From: Gilvimarinus xylanilyticus
GTDB taxonomy: Bacteria > Pseudomonadota > Gammaproteobacteria > Pseudomonadales > Cellvibrionaceae
Assembly (NCBI RefSeq): GCF_024195295.1
Contig: NZ_JAMFTH010000001.1
Location: 1,364,001 to 1,428,000 of the forward strand
Direction: 5' to 3'
DNA: 64,000 nucleotides
In this document: positions 56,270-64,000 of the stretch, one piece after another
How the letters are laid out: each line of letters starts with the position of its first letter
Position numbering within the stretch: position 1 is the stretch's first letter
Program-made: the position numbers and the translations under genes
Notes under the pieces: model-generated
What the model was told of the DNA's origin: nothing
Databases searched by the model: none
What the model saw: only the letters and a program-made list of their open reading frames with translations

Positions 56270-57171
56270 CGCAGCAATACCACCTCTAGTCTGGCCTCGG
56301 CATCAGCTTTACCCGCCGGGGCTAAACTTCCCACCCCAAATACCTCTAAGCGCCCGGCCTCGACACCTTTAGCCTGCAGCGCCTTTTGCAATTTCTGGGC
56401 ATAACCGAGCGAAACCCCTTGCTGCTCGGCAAGGGGCATTCGCTGGTAGTTGTGCCCCACCAGCGCCACTCTCATGTCGGGCTCGGCCGCCAGGGCCTGG
56501 GCCAGCGCATCCACATGCCCCTCTGCCAAAGCAATACCCTCGTCGGCAATGCGCAACCCGGCAAAGGCGGCGAAGCCCTCGCGCTTTAGCTGGCGCACCA
56601 AGGTCTCGGGATTGCTCGCCGCCTGATAGCGGTTGGCCTTATCGCTAGCGAGCACTTCCAGCTGCACATACACCCGCTTGTTGCCGCGCAGCACGCTGTA
56701 AAGGGTCACGTAAACGCCGGCGTGCTCCGGCGAGGTCATCTCAAAGGTGCCAAAATACTGGTGCTGATCCAGGCCGTACAACTGCAGCACCTTAAAGTGC
56801 TCGTTGGCCCAGGTATTGGAGGCGCCGCACTCGCGGGATTCACAGGTATAAAGCTCGCGCATGGGGTATTGCTTGAGCTGATCGTAAAAATATTCAAAAC
56901 CGTCTCGCGCGCTGTGGGGGTCGGGCAACTGATAGGTTTTGCGCTCTAAGGTGCCGCTTAGCAGCTGTTCGTCCAAGCGCCAGAGGCCGCGCACTTTTTT
57001 GTAGTTACTTAACGCCAGCACATAGTCGTTTACCTCACCCGTAGAGGAAAACACCACCCGAGCGCCGGGAAAGTCGTTTAACGCTAGCTCGGTTTCAAGC
57101 GCTGACACCGACGCCGAAAAAACAATCAGCAAAAAACTGCACAACAACCAGCGCTTAGGTAAAAAATTCAT
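56266..57171 (-). CDS. DUF4892 exported protein with OmpA-like C-terminus
   Basis: A 301-residue exported protein: signal peptide about 1-24 (ending SVSALE), then the DUF4892 region ([73 protein letters not shown]). The C-terminal segment ([26 protein letters not shown] to [12 protein letters not shown]) resembles an OmpA-type peptidoglycan-binding fold. A Cys pair, CESREC, is near the middle. Function unknown. It overlaps both neighbours: folE by 4 bp and the hydrolase gene by 17 bp. Confidence 0.8.
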   Translation of the reverse strand: MNFLPKRWLLCSFLLIVFSASVSALETELALNDFPGARVVFSSTGEVNDYVLALSNYKKVRGLWRLDEQLLSGTLERKTYQLPDPHSARDGFEYFYDQLKQYPMRELYTCESRECGASNTWANEHFKVLQLYGLDQHQYFGTFEMTSPEHAGVYVTLYSVLRGNKRVYVQLEVLASDKANRYQAASNPETLVRQLKREGFAAFAGLRIADEGIALAEGHVDALAQALAAEPDMRVALVGHNYQRMPLAEQQGVSLGYAQKLQKALQAKGVEAGRLEVFGVGSLAPAGKADAEARLEVVLLR

Positions 57172-58006
57172 TGATCAACTCTGCTACCTGATCCGATTGC
57201 TGTTCCATATGCAGGTGATGACCACCGGGCAACTGGCACAACTCGAGATTTTTATAAGACTTAACCGCCTGATCATACCCCGGAAACGACTGACTCATTC
57301 CCTTATCGCCAAGAATTACCCGACAAGGGGAGGAAATCGCGGCGACAAAAGCGTGAATCTGCTCGCGGGTCATTTTGTAAGACGAAGGGGCCAGCAAGCG
57401 CTGATCGGTGCTCCACTGAAAGCCGCCCTCCACCGCCGTTATGCCGCGCTCGGTTAATAGCCTTGCAGATTGCTCACTGAGTGGAAACATTCCATTAATC
57501 CGCGCTTTAATCGCCGCCTCTACGCTGGGAAATAATCGCAGTGGCTTGGCCGCCAGCTCGCGGGTTTTGCGTATCGATTCGGCCAGCTGCTGGGGCGCCT
57601 TTTCGGCCGCCACCGGCTCGGGGAAAATACCCTCGATCAGCGCCATTTTATCAATGCGCTCGGCAAAGGCCGCCGCGGTTAAGGCCGCGACAATCGCCCC
57701 GCGCGAATGACCAATAATGGAAAACTTATCCCACCCCAATCGGTCGGCAATGGCCAGGACCTCGGCCACATCCTCCCAGATATTGTAGGGGGCACTGCCC
57801 GGTCGGTGACAACTCTGCCCGTGACCGGCCATATCCAACGCAATGATATTGAGCCCGCGCAGCTGCGGCGCCAAAGGGGCAAAACTGGCGCTGTTGTCCA
57901 ACCAGCCGTGCAGCGCCAGCACCGGCTGGCCCGACTCATCGCCCCACTGTTGCGCCGCAAAACGCAAACTGTCTATTTCAAACTGTCGCTCTCGCGCTCT
58001 ACTCAT
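57155..58006 (-). CDS. Alpha/beta hydrolase
   Basis: A 283-residue cytoplasmic alpha/beta hydrolase. It shows the oxyanion motif LHGWLDNSASFAPL, DMAGHGQS, the nucleophile elbow GHSRGAI with Ser, and a C-terminal GGHHLHMEQ giving the His. It resembles the small serine-hydrolase group near sixA in Pseudomonas-type genomes; the substrate cannot be inferred. ATG at 58006 (MSRARERQFEI) is used; the longer frame to 58135 lies within sixA. It overlaps the DUF4892 start by 17 bp. Confidence 0.85.
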   Translation of the reverse strand: MSRARERQFEIDSLRFAAQQWGDESGQPVLALHGWLDNSASFAPLAPQLRGLNIIALDMAGHGQSCHRPGSAPYNIWEDVAEVLAIADRLGWDKFSIIGHSRGAIVAALTAAAFAERIDKMALIEGIFPEPVAAEKAPQQLAESIRKTRELAAKPLRLFPSVEAAIKARINGMFPLSEQSARLLTERGITAVEGGFQWSTDQRLLAPSSYKMTREQIHAFVAAISSPCRVILGDKGMSQSFPGYDQAVKSYKNLELCQLPGGHHLHMEQQSDQVAELINEFFT

Positions 58007-58023
58007 ATAACTCGCCTGAGTTC

Positions 58024-58476
58024 TTAAGACACATGGCTCAGCCAGCGCAACTGCCCCATATCCGCCGCCATGACCGGGCAATCTACACAGGCCAAAGAGG
58101 CGGTATCCATACCGTGTGCGTCGGCCGGACCACACAGCACATCCAACAGGTGGCTGACCAAAGGCTGATGACTGACCAGCATAAGCGACTTGTCCCCTCT
58201 GGCATACAGATAATCAACCAGTACGCGAGGATCGGACTCCGGCGTTAAATATTCGCATATTTCGGGTTCACCCACTCCCAGCACCTCTACCGCTATAGCC
58301 GCTGTCTGTCGCGCCCTGATGTACGGACTCACCAACACCTTAGGTTGCCCCACCAGTGCCTTCTGCCGCTCCAGCTGGGCCCGCACTTCGGCGCGCCCAG
58401 CCGCTACCAGCTCGCGCGTAAAATCATCCGCGCGGTAGGGCTCGGCCTCACCGTGTCGCAATACCAATAACTCCAC
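58024..58476 (-). CDS. sixA: Phosphohistidine phosphatase SixA
   Basis: Histidine-phosphatase-superfamily enzyme (150 residues) that dephosphorylates phosphohistidine in HPt or PTS-Ntr proteins. Nucleophile His8 is in the RHGEAEP motif, and LMLVSHQPLVSHLLDVLCG carries the second conserved His. Length is typical of SixA. The gene is the first of a run with the hydrolase and the DUF4892 gene. Confidence 0.9.
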   Translation of the reverse strand: MELLVLRHGEAEPYRADDFTRELVAAGRAEVRAQLERQKALVGQPKVLVSPYIRARQTAAIAVEVLGVGEPEICEYLTPESDPRVLVDYLYARGDKSLMLVSHQPLVSHLLDVLCGPADAHGMDTASLACVDCPVMAADMGQLRWLSHVS

Positions 58477-58487
58477 GCAATCTCCTG

Positions 58488-58925
58488 TTAAGGCTTTTTA
58501 TTTGGGTTTAATGAAGGGTCGGTATCCTCTGCGACCGGCTCGCGGGTGGTTTCGCTCGCGGCCTTGGCCTCTGACGCAGAGGCCTCAGACGCGGGCTCGG
58601 GGTTTTGCGCTGGAGCAGCTTCTTGCACTGCCGGCTCAGCAATCGGAGCCGCCTCTGGCCAGTCGGCAAACGGAAAAGGCTTGTCGTCGCTGTTGTAAGT
58701 TAAAAATCGCAACGCCGCGTGAATATATTGCGATAGCGAGTCCCCCAGCTGGCGCAACTGAGTGTTGTCACTGCCGGTAAAAAGCGCAAACAGAAACTGA
58801 ATAAGGACCACCACCCCGACCACAATACCGGCGACGTACAAAATAACGGCAAACAAGAGCATATAGACAAAACGCATCCAATGATCGGCCGAGGTAATAT
58901 TCGTTTTAACGGTTTCTTTATCCAT
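58488..58925 (-). CDS. DUF4389 membrane protein
   Basis: A 145-residue protein with the DUF4389 core in residues 15-90: HWMRFVYMLLFAVILYVAGIVVGVVVLIQFLFALFTGSDNTQLRQLG, containing two close membrane spans. The C-terminal 55 residues are acidic, Ala/Glu/Pro-rich and probably disordered. Function unknown. It lies 11 bp before sixA on the same strand. Confidence 0.82.
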   Translation of the reverse strand: MDKETVKTNITSADHWMRFVYMLLFAVILYVAGIVVGVVVLIQFLFALFTGSDNTQLRQLGDSLSQYIHAALRFLTYNSDDKPFPFADWPEAAPIAEPAVQEAAPAQNPEPASEASASEAKAASETTREPVAEDTDPSLNPNKKP

Positions 58926-59038
58926 GTAACTGACTCCTGCTGTGTTATCAATGCGCTAGGCGCGAGTTCGACTAAACCCTTGCTTTATTTCTACCGGCCA
59001 CAGCTCAACGCCCTAGCCGTAACCTTTGCAGAGACGGC

Positions 59039-60064
59039 CTACTTTGCCCGACCGTACTCTACATCATAGCTCTGCTCACCGGTCATAAGTTCTCGCACCA
59101 CATCGGCAATTTCGCGGCGCTCAAATAAAATGCTGTACAACCCGCTCACCAAAGGCATGTAAACATCCATATCATCCGCTTTTTGCTTAACCTGACGCAA
59201 GGTGTTGACCCCCTCAGCCACCTGCCCCAGGCCCGCCACAACATCGTCCAAAGGCTGGCCCTGCCCCAGCGCATAGCCCACGCGATAATTGCGGCTTAGA
59301 TCCGAAGTACAGGTAAGAATTAGATCCCCCACCCCCGCCAACCCCAAAAAGGTCATGGGGTTAGCCCCCATGGCCGAGGCAAAACGGCCCATCTCCGCCA
59401 GCGAACGGGTCAAAAGCATGGCTTGAGTATTATTGCCGGCCCCCATGGCCGCCGCCATGCCGCAAATAATGGCGTAGATATTTTTAAGCGCACCGCCCAA
59501 CTCCACACCGCCGCGATCGTGGTTGGCATAAACCCGAAAAGTCTCTGAGCGCAGAGTCTGCTGAACTCGGGCGGTCAAGGCTTCGCTTTCACTGGCAATC
59601 ACCGAGGCCGTCTGCTGGCCGGCGACAATCTCTTTGGCGAAGTTCGGGCCGCTCAAAACGCCGATGGGGTGACCGGACAGCTCTTGTTGCAGTATTTCGC
59701 TCATTAAGGTGAAACCGCCGTCGGGCTCTATCCCTTTGGCGGTACTCACCACCTGAGCCCCGGACGCTAACAAAGGCTTTATCTGCTGTGCTACCGAACG
59801 AAACGAATGACTGGGGATTGATACGAACACCAAATCGGCTTCGTCCACCGCAAGAGCCAAGTCCGAAGTAATATTAAGTGCCTCGCACAAGGGATAACCC
59901 GGCAGATACTTGCTATTTTCCCGAGCCTGGGCACAGACCTCGGCATTGTCCCGATCGCGCATCCACAAATAGGTCGGATGACCATTAACCGCGATAATAT
60001 TGGCAATGGCGGTGCCAAAACTGCCGCCACCGAGTACCGCGACACGAACTGAATGACTTTCCAC
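59039..60064 (-). CDS. gpsA: Glycerol-3-phosphate dehydrogenase [NAD(P)+] GpsA
   Basis: Makes sn-glycerol-3-phosphate from dihydroxyacetone phosphate for phospholipid synthesis. The N-terminal NAD loop [25 protein letters not shown]-like [12 protein letters not shown], the catalytic Lys in [29 protein letters not shown] and [20 protein letters not shown] are present. GTG at 60064 gives 341 residues, with AGGAGA just before it; an upstream GTG at 60079 is possible. Confidence 0.95.
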   Translation of the reverse strand: MESHSVRVAVLGGGSFGTAIANIIAVNGHPTYLWMRDRDNAEVCAQARENSKYLPGYPLCEALNITSDLALAVDEADLVFVSIPSHSFRSVAQQIKPLLASGAQVVSTAKGIEPDGGFTLMSEILQQELSGHPIGVLSGPNFAKEIVAGQQTASVIASESEALTARVQQTLRSETFRVYANHDRGGVELGGALKNIYAIICGMAAAMGAGNNTQAMLLTRSLAEMGRFASAMGANPMTFLGLAGVGDLILTCTSDLSRNYRVGYALGQGQPLDDVVAGLGQVAEGVNTLRQVKQKADDMDVYMPLVSGLYSILFERREIADVVRELMTGEQSYDVEYGRAK

Positions 60065-60079
60065 AAATCTCTCCTGCAC

Positions 60080-60716
60080 TGAGTGTAATTGCCTGCTGTT
60101 TGACCAAGCCTCGACTTATTCAAAAACCTTCTTTAAAGATAACGGTTTTATTTCACTCAAACTGATTAAAAACCCACTCGATTGAATGTTACATAACCGC
60201 TTTTGCTGTAACTTTTTTGCACAATCCGTAGCACTTGTTTTTTTCCACACTTTCTGTGGATAACTTGGTGGATAGTTTTTGGGAAAACGACCCTAAGGCC
60301 CGTAATTACTGGCCACCCTACAGATTGAACAAATTTTAACCTTATTAAATAAACCCTTATTTATCAATAGGTTACAAGGTTAAACCAGTGTTTTATACGC
60401 TTTTTTAGGTTTTGTGCCCCAATTCGGCCTGTCAAGCCCTCTAGGTGTGCATAAAAAGTTAGCATGCGCTAACCTTGAAGCGTCGGTAGACACAAAACTT
60501 TCACAATTCAAGAATAAAACTGACAAAAAAGTGTCATCGTTGTTCTAAAAAACCGGGGCACTTCCTACCCGCCCGCCAGACCCAATAAAGACACCGACAC
60601 CAACCTGGGTTCTGGCGTGTGTATCGTTTTCATATCACCAATAAGAAAAGTCGAAAAGGCTTTATTGCCCTGCGAGCTAATCCTCCATGCGGCAAGCGGG
60701 CGCCCAGGTATATAAC
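60080..60716. other. Noncoding 637-bp region upstream of gpsA
   Basis: No supported gene is seen. It holds TTTTCCACA (60241-60249) and a perfect TGTGGATAA (60255-60263), an inverted pair of DnaA-box-like 9-mers. An AT-rich stretch runs about 60330-60410. GTTAGC-ATGC-GCTAAC (60458-60473) forms a hairpin-like repeat. A longer hairpin, GCCAGA..CCCA with TGGGT.TCTGGC, spans about 60585-60627. It may hold the gpsA promoter and a small RNA. Confidence 0.5.
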
Positions 60717-61223
60717 TTAAGACGGTTCACGAGCCAGGGATGCATAACCGCCATTGTGATAGACCAGCGGGTCCACATGGGCCTCGCTAACCAAAACATC
60801 TTCGATTTGCCCGATTACGATGTAGTGGGTGCCATAACTCACCACTTTATCGGTGCGACAAAAGAAAATAGCCTCGGAATCCATTAAATAGGGCACCGCA
60901 TCCGGGCCCTCCTGCCATTGCCCCACACTAAAGCGGTCGTGCACCGGCTCAAACCCGGCGCACACATTGGACACCTGCTGCTGCGCCTGAGTCAGTAGGT
61001 TCACCGCGAACTGACAGCCTTCGCGCTCTAAATGCCCCTGCAGCGAAATACTCTTATTAATGCAGACCAACAGCGACGGCGGCTGATCGGAGAGCGAGGT
61101 GACCGAGGAAACCGTCATCGCAAAGCGTTCATCTTGATCAACCCGCGTAGATAAGACGCTTACCCCCGAGGCCAAACGCCTCATACCCTGTTTCATGGCC
61201 AGCGCCATATCTGAATTGTGCAT
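60717..61223 (-). CDS. Flavin reductase-like protein
   Basis: A 168-residue FMN-binding split-barrel protein of the flavin reductase family. It has GMRRLASGVSVLSTRVD, then FAMTVSSVTSLSDQPPSLLVCINKSIS, FAVNLLTQAQQQVSNVCAG and YGTHYIVIGQIEDV, all typical. Members usually act as the reductase half of two-component flavin monooxygenases, but no oxygenase is adjacent. ATG at 61223 is chosen for a strong AGGAGG five bases before it. Confidence 0.87.
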   Translation of the reverse strand: MHNSDMALAMKQGMRRLASGVSVLSTRVDQDERFAMTVSSVTSLSDQPPSLLVCINKSISLQGHLEREGCQFAVNLLTQAQQQVSNVCAGFEPVHDRFSVGQWQEGPDAVPYLMDSEAIFFCRTDKVVSYGTHYIVIGQIEDVLVSEAHVDPLVYHNGGYASLAREPS

Positions 61224-61385
61224 ACAACCTCCTATAGACAAGGTCGCTATTTTGAACACCCCCAAGGCCTGACACAAGTCCGGCCCAAACTCGCTTATCA
61301 TTCACCCAAATCGGCGACCAGACCGACACATTGCCCACAGAAAAACCAGCGCTCAAAGAAAGTTGGCTCGCGTTTCGTTTTTTCG

Positions 61386-61414
61386 TTGACGCGGCCGGGA
61401 CGCATGGGTATTAT
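61386..61414 (+). promoter_or_regulatory. Promoter for tRNA operon
   Basis: TTGACG (61386-61391) and TATTAT (61409-61414) are 17 bp apart. A GC-rich discriminator (GCGCACC) follows, as in growth-rate and ppGpp-controlled stable RNA promoters. The start would lie near 61421, about 28 bp before tRNA-Pro. It is in the 226-bp gap after the flavin reductase start. Confidence 0.7.
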
Positions 61415-61448
61415 GCGCACCTCCTGAAACGTGGTCACCACGAAACGG

Positions 61449-61525
61449 CGGAGTGTAGCGCAGCCTGGTAGCGCGTCTGCTTTGGGAGCAGAATGTCGGG
61501 GGTTCGAATCCCTCCACTCCGACCA
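61449..61525 (+). tRNA. tRNA-Pro (UGG)
   Basis: Acceptor CGGAGTG pairs with CACTCCG. The anticodon stem TCTGC/GCAGA encloses loop TTTGGGA with anticodon TGG. The T loop has GTTCGAATC, and the gene encodes its 3' CCA. First tRNA of a Pro-Arg-His cluster. Confidence 0.95.
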
Positions 61526-61561
61526 TTTTACCGAACCTGCTGGGTTCAGTATTCCAGCCAT

Positions 61562-61638
61562 GCGCCCGTAGCTCAGCTGGATAGAGCATCCGCCTTCTAA
61601 GCGGATGGTCGCAGGTTCGAGTCCTGCCGGGCGCGCCA
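61562..61638 (+). tRNA. tRNA-Arg (UCU)
   Basis: Acceptor GCGCCCG pairs with CGGGCGC. The anticodon stem TCCGC/GCGGA encloses CTTCTAA with anticodon TCT. The T loop is GTTCGAGTC, and CCA is encoded. It lies 36 bp after tRNA-Pro. Confidence 0.95.
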
Positions 61639-61734
61639 TTGGCTCACCCGGGGTCACAGCACTTCAGGAGCTGCGCCAACGCGCAGGATAAAAGGTAGTA
61701 AAAGTCCCGCCCGACAGGGACGACTCACCGCAAT

Positions 61735-61811
61735 GGTGGCTGTAGCTCAGTTGGTAGAGCCCTGGATTGTGATTCCAGTCGTCGGGGGTTCAAGTCCCCT
61801 CAGCCACCCCA
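61735..61811 (+). tRNA. tRNA-His (GUG)
   Basis: Acceptor GTGGCTG pairs with CAGCCAC; the extra G at -1 (61735) pairs with C73, the histidine identity feature. The anticodon stem CTGGA/TCCAG encloses TTGTGAT with anticodon GTG. CCA is encoded. It lies 96 bp after tRNA-Arg and 112 bp before folD. Confidence 0.95.
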
Positions 61812-61923
61812 TTTTCCCCACATAATCTATTCGTTATAAGCCTTGGCGATCTCGCCCCTCTATGGGAAAATGCCCCCTCTTTCGTCGACCCATTCTTTTT
61901 ACTGTCAAAGGTAGTTGTCCTTC

Positions 61924-62775
61924 ATGTCTGCATTGTTACTCGATGGCAAGGCTCTGGCCGCCAAAACCGAACAGGAACTGTCCACCCGCGTCGAAGCGCT
62001 TAAAAAAGCCAGCGGCGGCCAAACTCCGATTCTCGCCACCATTTTAGTGGGCGAAGATCCTGCCTCGGCCACATACGTGCGGATGAAAGGCAACGCCTGC
62101 GAGCGCATCGGCATGCAGTCGGTTAAGGTTGAAATGCCCACCGAGACCACCACCGAGCAACTGCTGGCAAAGATTGACGAGCTCAACACCAACCCCAATG
62201 TGCACGGCATTTTGCTGCAGCACCCGGTACCCGAACAAATCGATGAGCGCGCCTGCTTCGACGCCATCGCCCTGGAAAAAGACGTAGACGGTGTCACCTG
62301 CTTGGGCTTTGGCCGTATGAGCATGGGCGAGCAGGCCTATGGCTGCGCCACTCCCAAAGGCATTATGCGTTTGCTGGAAGCCTATAATATTGAGCTTTCC
62401 GGTAAGCACGCCGTCGTAGTGGGCCGTAGCCCCATTTTGGGTAAACCCATGGCGATGATGATGCTAGGCGCCAACGCCACCGTCACAATCTGCCACTCGC
62501 GCACCCAAAATTTGCAAGCGCACATTAAACAGGCCGACATTGTGATCGGTGCCGTGGGCCGCCCCGAATTTATCAAGGCCGAGTGGATTAAGGACGGCGC
62601 CGTGGTGGTGGATGCGGGTTACCACCCAGGTGGCGTGGGCGATATTGAACTGGCGCCTCTGGTCGATCGCGTGGCTGCCTACACTCCGGTACCCGGCGGC
62701 GTCGGCCCCATGACCATTAACACGCTTATTTATCAAACCGTGGATTCCGGTGAAAAAGCCATTGGCGGCGCCTAA
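61924..62775 (+). CDS. folD: Bifunctional methylenetetrahydrofolate dehydrogenase/cyclohydrolase FolD
   Basis: Interconverts methylene-, methenyl- and formyl-tetrahydrofolate. The 283-residue protein shows the Lys-containing [51 protein letters not shown], the NADP loop [18 protein letters not shown] and [19 protein letters not shown] at 61924 is used; a TTG three codons earlier is possible. It sits downstream of a tRNA cluster. Confidence 0.95.
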   Translation: MSALLLDGKALAAKTEQELSTRVEALKKASGGQTPILATILVGEDPASATYVRMKGNACERIGMQSVKVEMPTETTTEQLLAKIDELNTNPNVHGILLQHPVPEQIDERACFDAIALEKDVDGVTCLGFGRMSMGEQAYGCATPKGIMRLLEAYNIELSGKHAVVVGRSPILGKPMAMMMLGANATVTICHSRTQNLQAHIKQADIVIGAVGRPEFIKAEWIKDGAVVVDAGYHPGGVGDIELAPLVDRVAAYTPVPGGVGPMTINTLIYQTVDSGEKAIGGA

Positions 62776-62805
62776 GCCCCACCGTTAACACACAAGAGTG
62801 AGATT

Positions 62806-63123
62806 ATGGAACGTCACGTATTATGGCTATTACTCGCCCTGGCGCTAGGCGCTCAGGCCGAGAATAACTACCAATATGTATGCCAGCTGGATGGCGAACA
62901 GCGCCTGATTGAGGTGGCTTATTTGCTGCCTGATCAGGCCGTGCCCTGCGAAGTGCGCTACCGCAAAAACGACGAAGAGCTGCAGGTGTTGTGGCGAGCA
63001 GACAACCAGGAAGGTTATTGCGAATCCAAAGCCAACCAGCTGATGAAAGAACAGCGTGAATGGGGCTTTGAGTGCGCAGCGCAAAACAAACCCGCCGGAC
63101 CGGTATCCTCCACCGCGTATTAA
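62806..63123 (+). CDS. Small exported four-cysteine protein
   Basis: A 105-residue protein of no recognised family. The signal peptide (about 1-18, LWLLLALALGAQAEN) directs it to the periplasm. Four cysteines (C26, C48, C72, C90) suggest two disulfides. The rest is polar, with a predicted helix (ANQLMKEQREWGF) before C90. Its stop overlaps the truC start (TAATG), so it belongs to a folD-orf-truC run. Confidence 0.75.
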   Translation: MERHVLWLLLALALGAQAENNYQYVCQLDGEQRLIEVAYLLPDQAVPCEVRYRKNDEELQVLWRADNQEGYCESKANQLMKEQREWGFECAAQNKPAGPVSSTAY

Positions 63124-63902
63124 TGAGCACCGCCACCGACGACGCGCCAGCGCCCCTGAATATTATCTACCGCGATGAACAACTCGTCGCCATAGACAAG
63201 CCCAGCGGCTTGCTGGTGCACCGCAGCCCCATCGATAGACACGAAACCCGCTTTGCGATTCAATTGCTGCGTGACCAGATTGGCCAAAGGGTCTACCCCC
63301 TGCACCGTTTAGACAAGCCCACCTCGGGAGTTTTGCTGTTTGCTCTTTCACCTGAAATTGCCAAACAAATGCGCGAGCAATGGGAATCGGGCGGCGTGAG
63401 CAAAGATTATCTTGCCCTGGTGCGTGGCTATGGGCCGGAACAACGGCTGTTGGATCACCCGCTAAAATACCAGCCCGATCGTCTGGGGGATGCGGATAAA
63501 AAAACCGGCGCGGTGCAAGAAGCGCGCACCGAGTTTACCCGCTTAGCCTGTGTGGAAATTTCCGAAGCGGTAGATCGCTATCCGCAAAGCCGTTACAGTC
63601 TAATGCACTGCCGCCCCCTGACCGGGCGCAAACATCAGCTGCGTCGCCACCTGAAACACTTAAGCCACCCCATTATCGGCGACCCCAAGTACGGCAAAAG
63701 CGTGCACAACCACTTTTTTGCTCGCCGCTATGGCGCCAACAGACTGCTGCTGGCCGCTACCGAACTAAACCTGCACCATCCGGTAACGGGTGAGCCCCTA
63801 CAAATTTGCGCTCCACTGAGAGGCCGCTTTGCACACCTGATTCGCGAATTTAACTGGGGCTCTTCCCTCCCCCTCGCCTGGCGCCCCCATGCGACTGGAT
63901 AA
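63123..63902 (+). CDS. truC: tRNA pseudouridine synthase TruC
   Basis: Isomerises uridine 65 of tRNAs, by family. The 259-residue RluA-family protein has the catalytic Asp in YPLHRLDKPTSGVLLFAL and the KPSGLLVHRSP loop. It has LTGRKHQLRRHLKHLSHPIIGD and no S4 domain, as in TruC. ATG overlaps the preceding stop (TAATG). It overlaps the next frame by 14 bp. Confidence 0.92.
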   Translation: MSTATDDAPAPLNIIYRDEQLVAIDKPSGLLVHRSPIDRHETRFAIQLLRDQIGQRVYPLHRLDKPTSGVLLFALSPEIAKQMREQWESGGVSKDYLALVRGYGPEQRLLDHPLKYQPDRLGDADKKTGAVQEARTEFTRLACVEISEAVDRYPQSRYSLMHCRPLTGRKHQLRRHLKHLSHPIIGDPKYGKSVHNHFFARRYGANRLLLAATELNLHHPVTGEPLQICAPLRGRFAHLIREFNWGSSLPLAWRPHATG

Positions 63903-64000
63903 GTTTATTGCCCATGCCACAGGCCTTAGCCGCTCGGAGGTAAAAAAGCAGCTTAAAGCCCAGGCCATTCGGGTAAACGAGCAGGTGGTGCCACAGGGCG
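63889..64000 (+). CDS. rsuA: RsuA-type pseudouridine synthase, N-terminal part
   Basis: Only the first 37 codons are inside the window. They encode an S4 RNA-binding domain start: MRLDKFIAHATGLSRSEVKKQL, then KAQAIRVNEQVV. RsuA-type 16S rRNA pseudouridine synthases begin this way, and the MRLDKFI start is typical. It overlaps truC by 14 bp. The catalytic domain lies outside the window, so RluB- or RluF-like alternatives cannot be excluded. Confidence 0.7.
   Translation, partial: MRLDKFIAHATGLSRSEVKKQLKAQAIRVNEQVVPQG

Noticed and set aside
60080-60716. Chromosomal replication origin
   Set aside because: Only two DnaA-box-like sites are seen and no dnaA, rpmH, parAB or gidA gene is near.
61298-61657. 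119-codon and 78-codon minus-strand frames over the tRNA cluster
   Set aside because: They run across tRNA-Pro and tRNA-Arg, a common artefact of translating tRNA genes.
1-64000. CRISPR arrays, prophage or defence islands
   Set aside because: No spaced direct-repeat array, cas gene, phage structural gene or restriction system was seen. The only simple repeat is the short heptamer near 18.2 kb.

Overview
This window looks like chromosomal core DNA of a marine or soil gammaproteobacterium, most like Cellvibrionaceae and their Pseudomonas-like relatives. The basis is gene order recalled from that group: leuC-leuD-leuB-asd-fimV-truA-trpF-trpB-trpA-accD-folC-dedD-cvpA-purF-metZ on one strand, plus cmoAB, rluB-scpB-scpA and a tRNA cluster beside folD. 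No database search was run, so the taxonomic call is an inference.

Layout. 0-7.2 kb is a signalling block: an EAL-HDOD protein, a small glutaredoxin-like protein, a DUF5610-type protein, a double-FHA membrane protein, a receiver-TPR protein and an EAL-CBS-GGDEF protein. 7.3-13.1 kb holds cmoA-cmoB (tRNA U34 modification), a long-chain flavodoxin, a CpxR/CpxA-like two-component pair and a GGDEF cyclase. 13.1-17.3 kb (minus strand) is PHP phosphatase/RNase AM, YciO, ScpA, ScpB and RluB. 17.4-22.2 kb (plus strand) has a VC0807-type membrane protein, YciI, an SH3/coiled-coil protein, a periplasmic cyclophilin, PdxJ, a 267-bp MITE-like element with a 4-bp target duplication, a CBS protein and an RlmB-like methyltransferase. 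22.3-46.5 kb is a long minus-strand run: leuC-leuD-leuB, asd, fimV, truA, trpF-trpB-trpA, accD, folC, a SPOR protein, cvpA, purF, metZ, a moxR / unknown / DUF58 / tgpA group, and amtB. 46.6-53.4 kb has a LysR regulator divergent from leuC, an outer-membrane barrel, a mipA-DUF3019-response regulator-kinase operon, a CE12-type esterase and a YafV-type amidase. 53.4-60.1 kb has aroC, prmB, folE, a DUF4892 protein, an alpha/beta hydrolase, sixA, a DUF4389 protein and gpsA. After a noncoding stretch of about 0.65 kb come a flavin reductase, tRNA-Pro/Arg/His, folD, a small secreted protein, truC and the start of rsuA.

The genes are mostly housekeeping: amino-acid synthesis (Leu, Trp, Met, aspartate family, chorismate), purine and folate synthesis, lipid synthesis (accD, gpsA), tRNA and rRNA modification, chromosome segregation (ScpAB) and envelope functions (FimV, Cpx-like, MipA, MoxR-TgpA). 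No prophage, complete insertion sequence, CRISPR array, toxin-antitoxin pair or obvious defence island was seen. The least explained parts are the MITE-like element, the unknown gene inside the moxR-tgpA operon, the FHA/receiver-TPR block, the mipA-DUF3019 signalling operon and the noncoding region upstream of gpsA.
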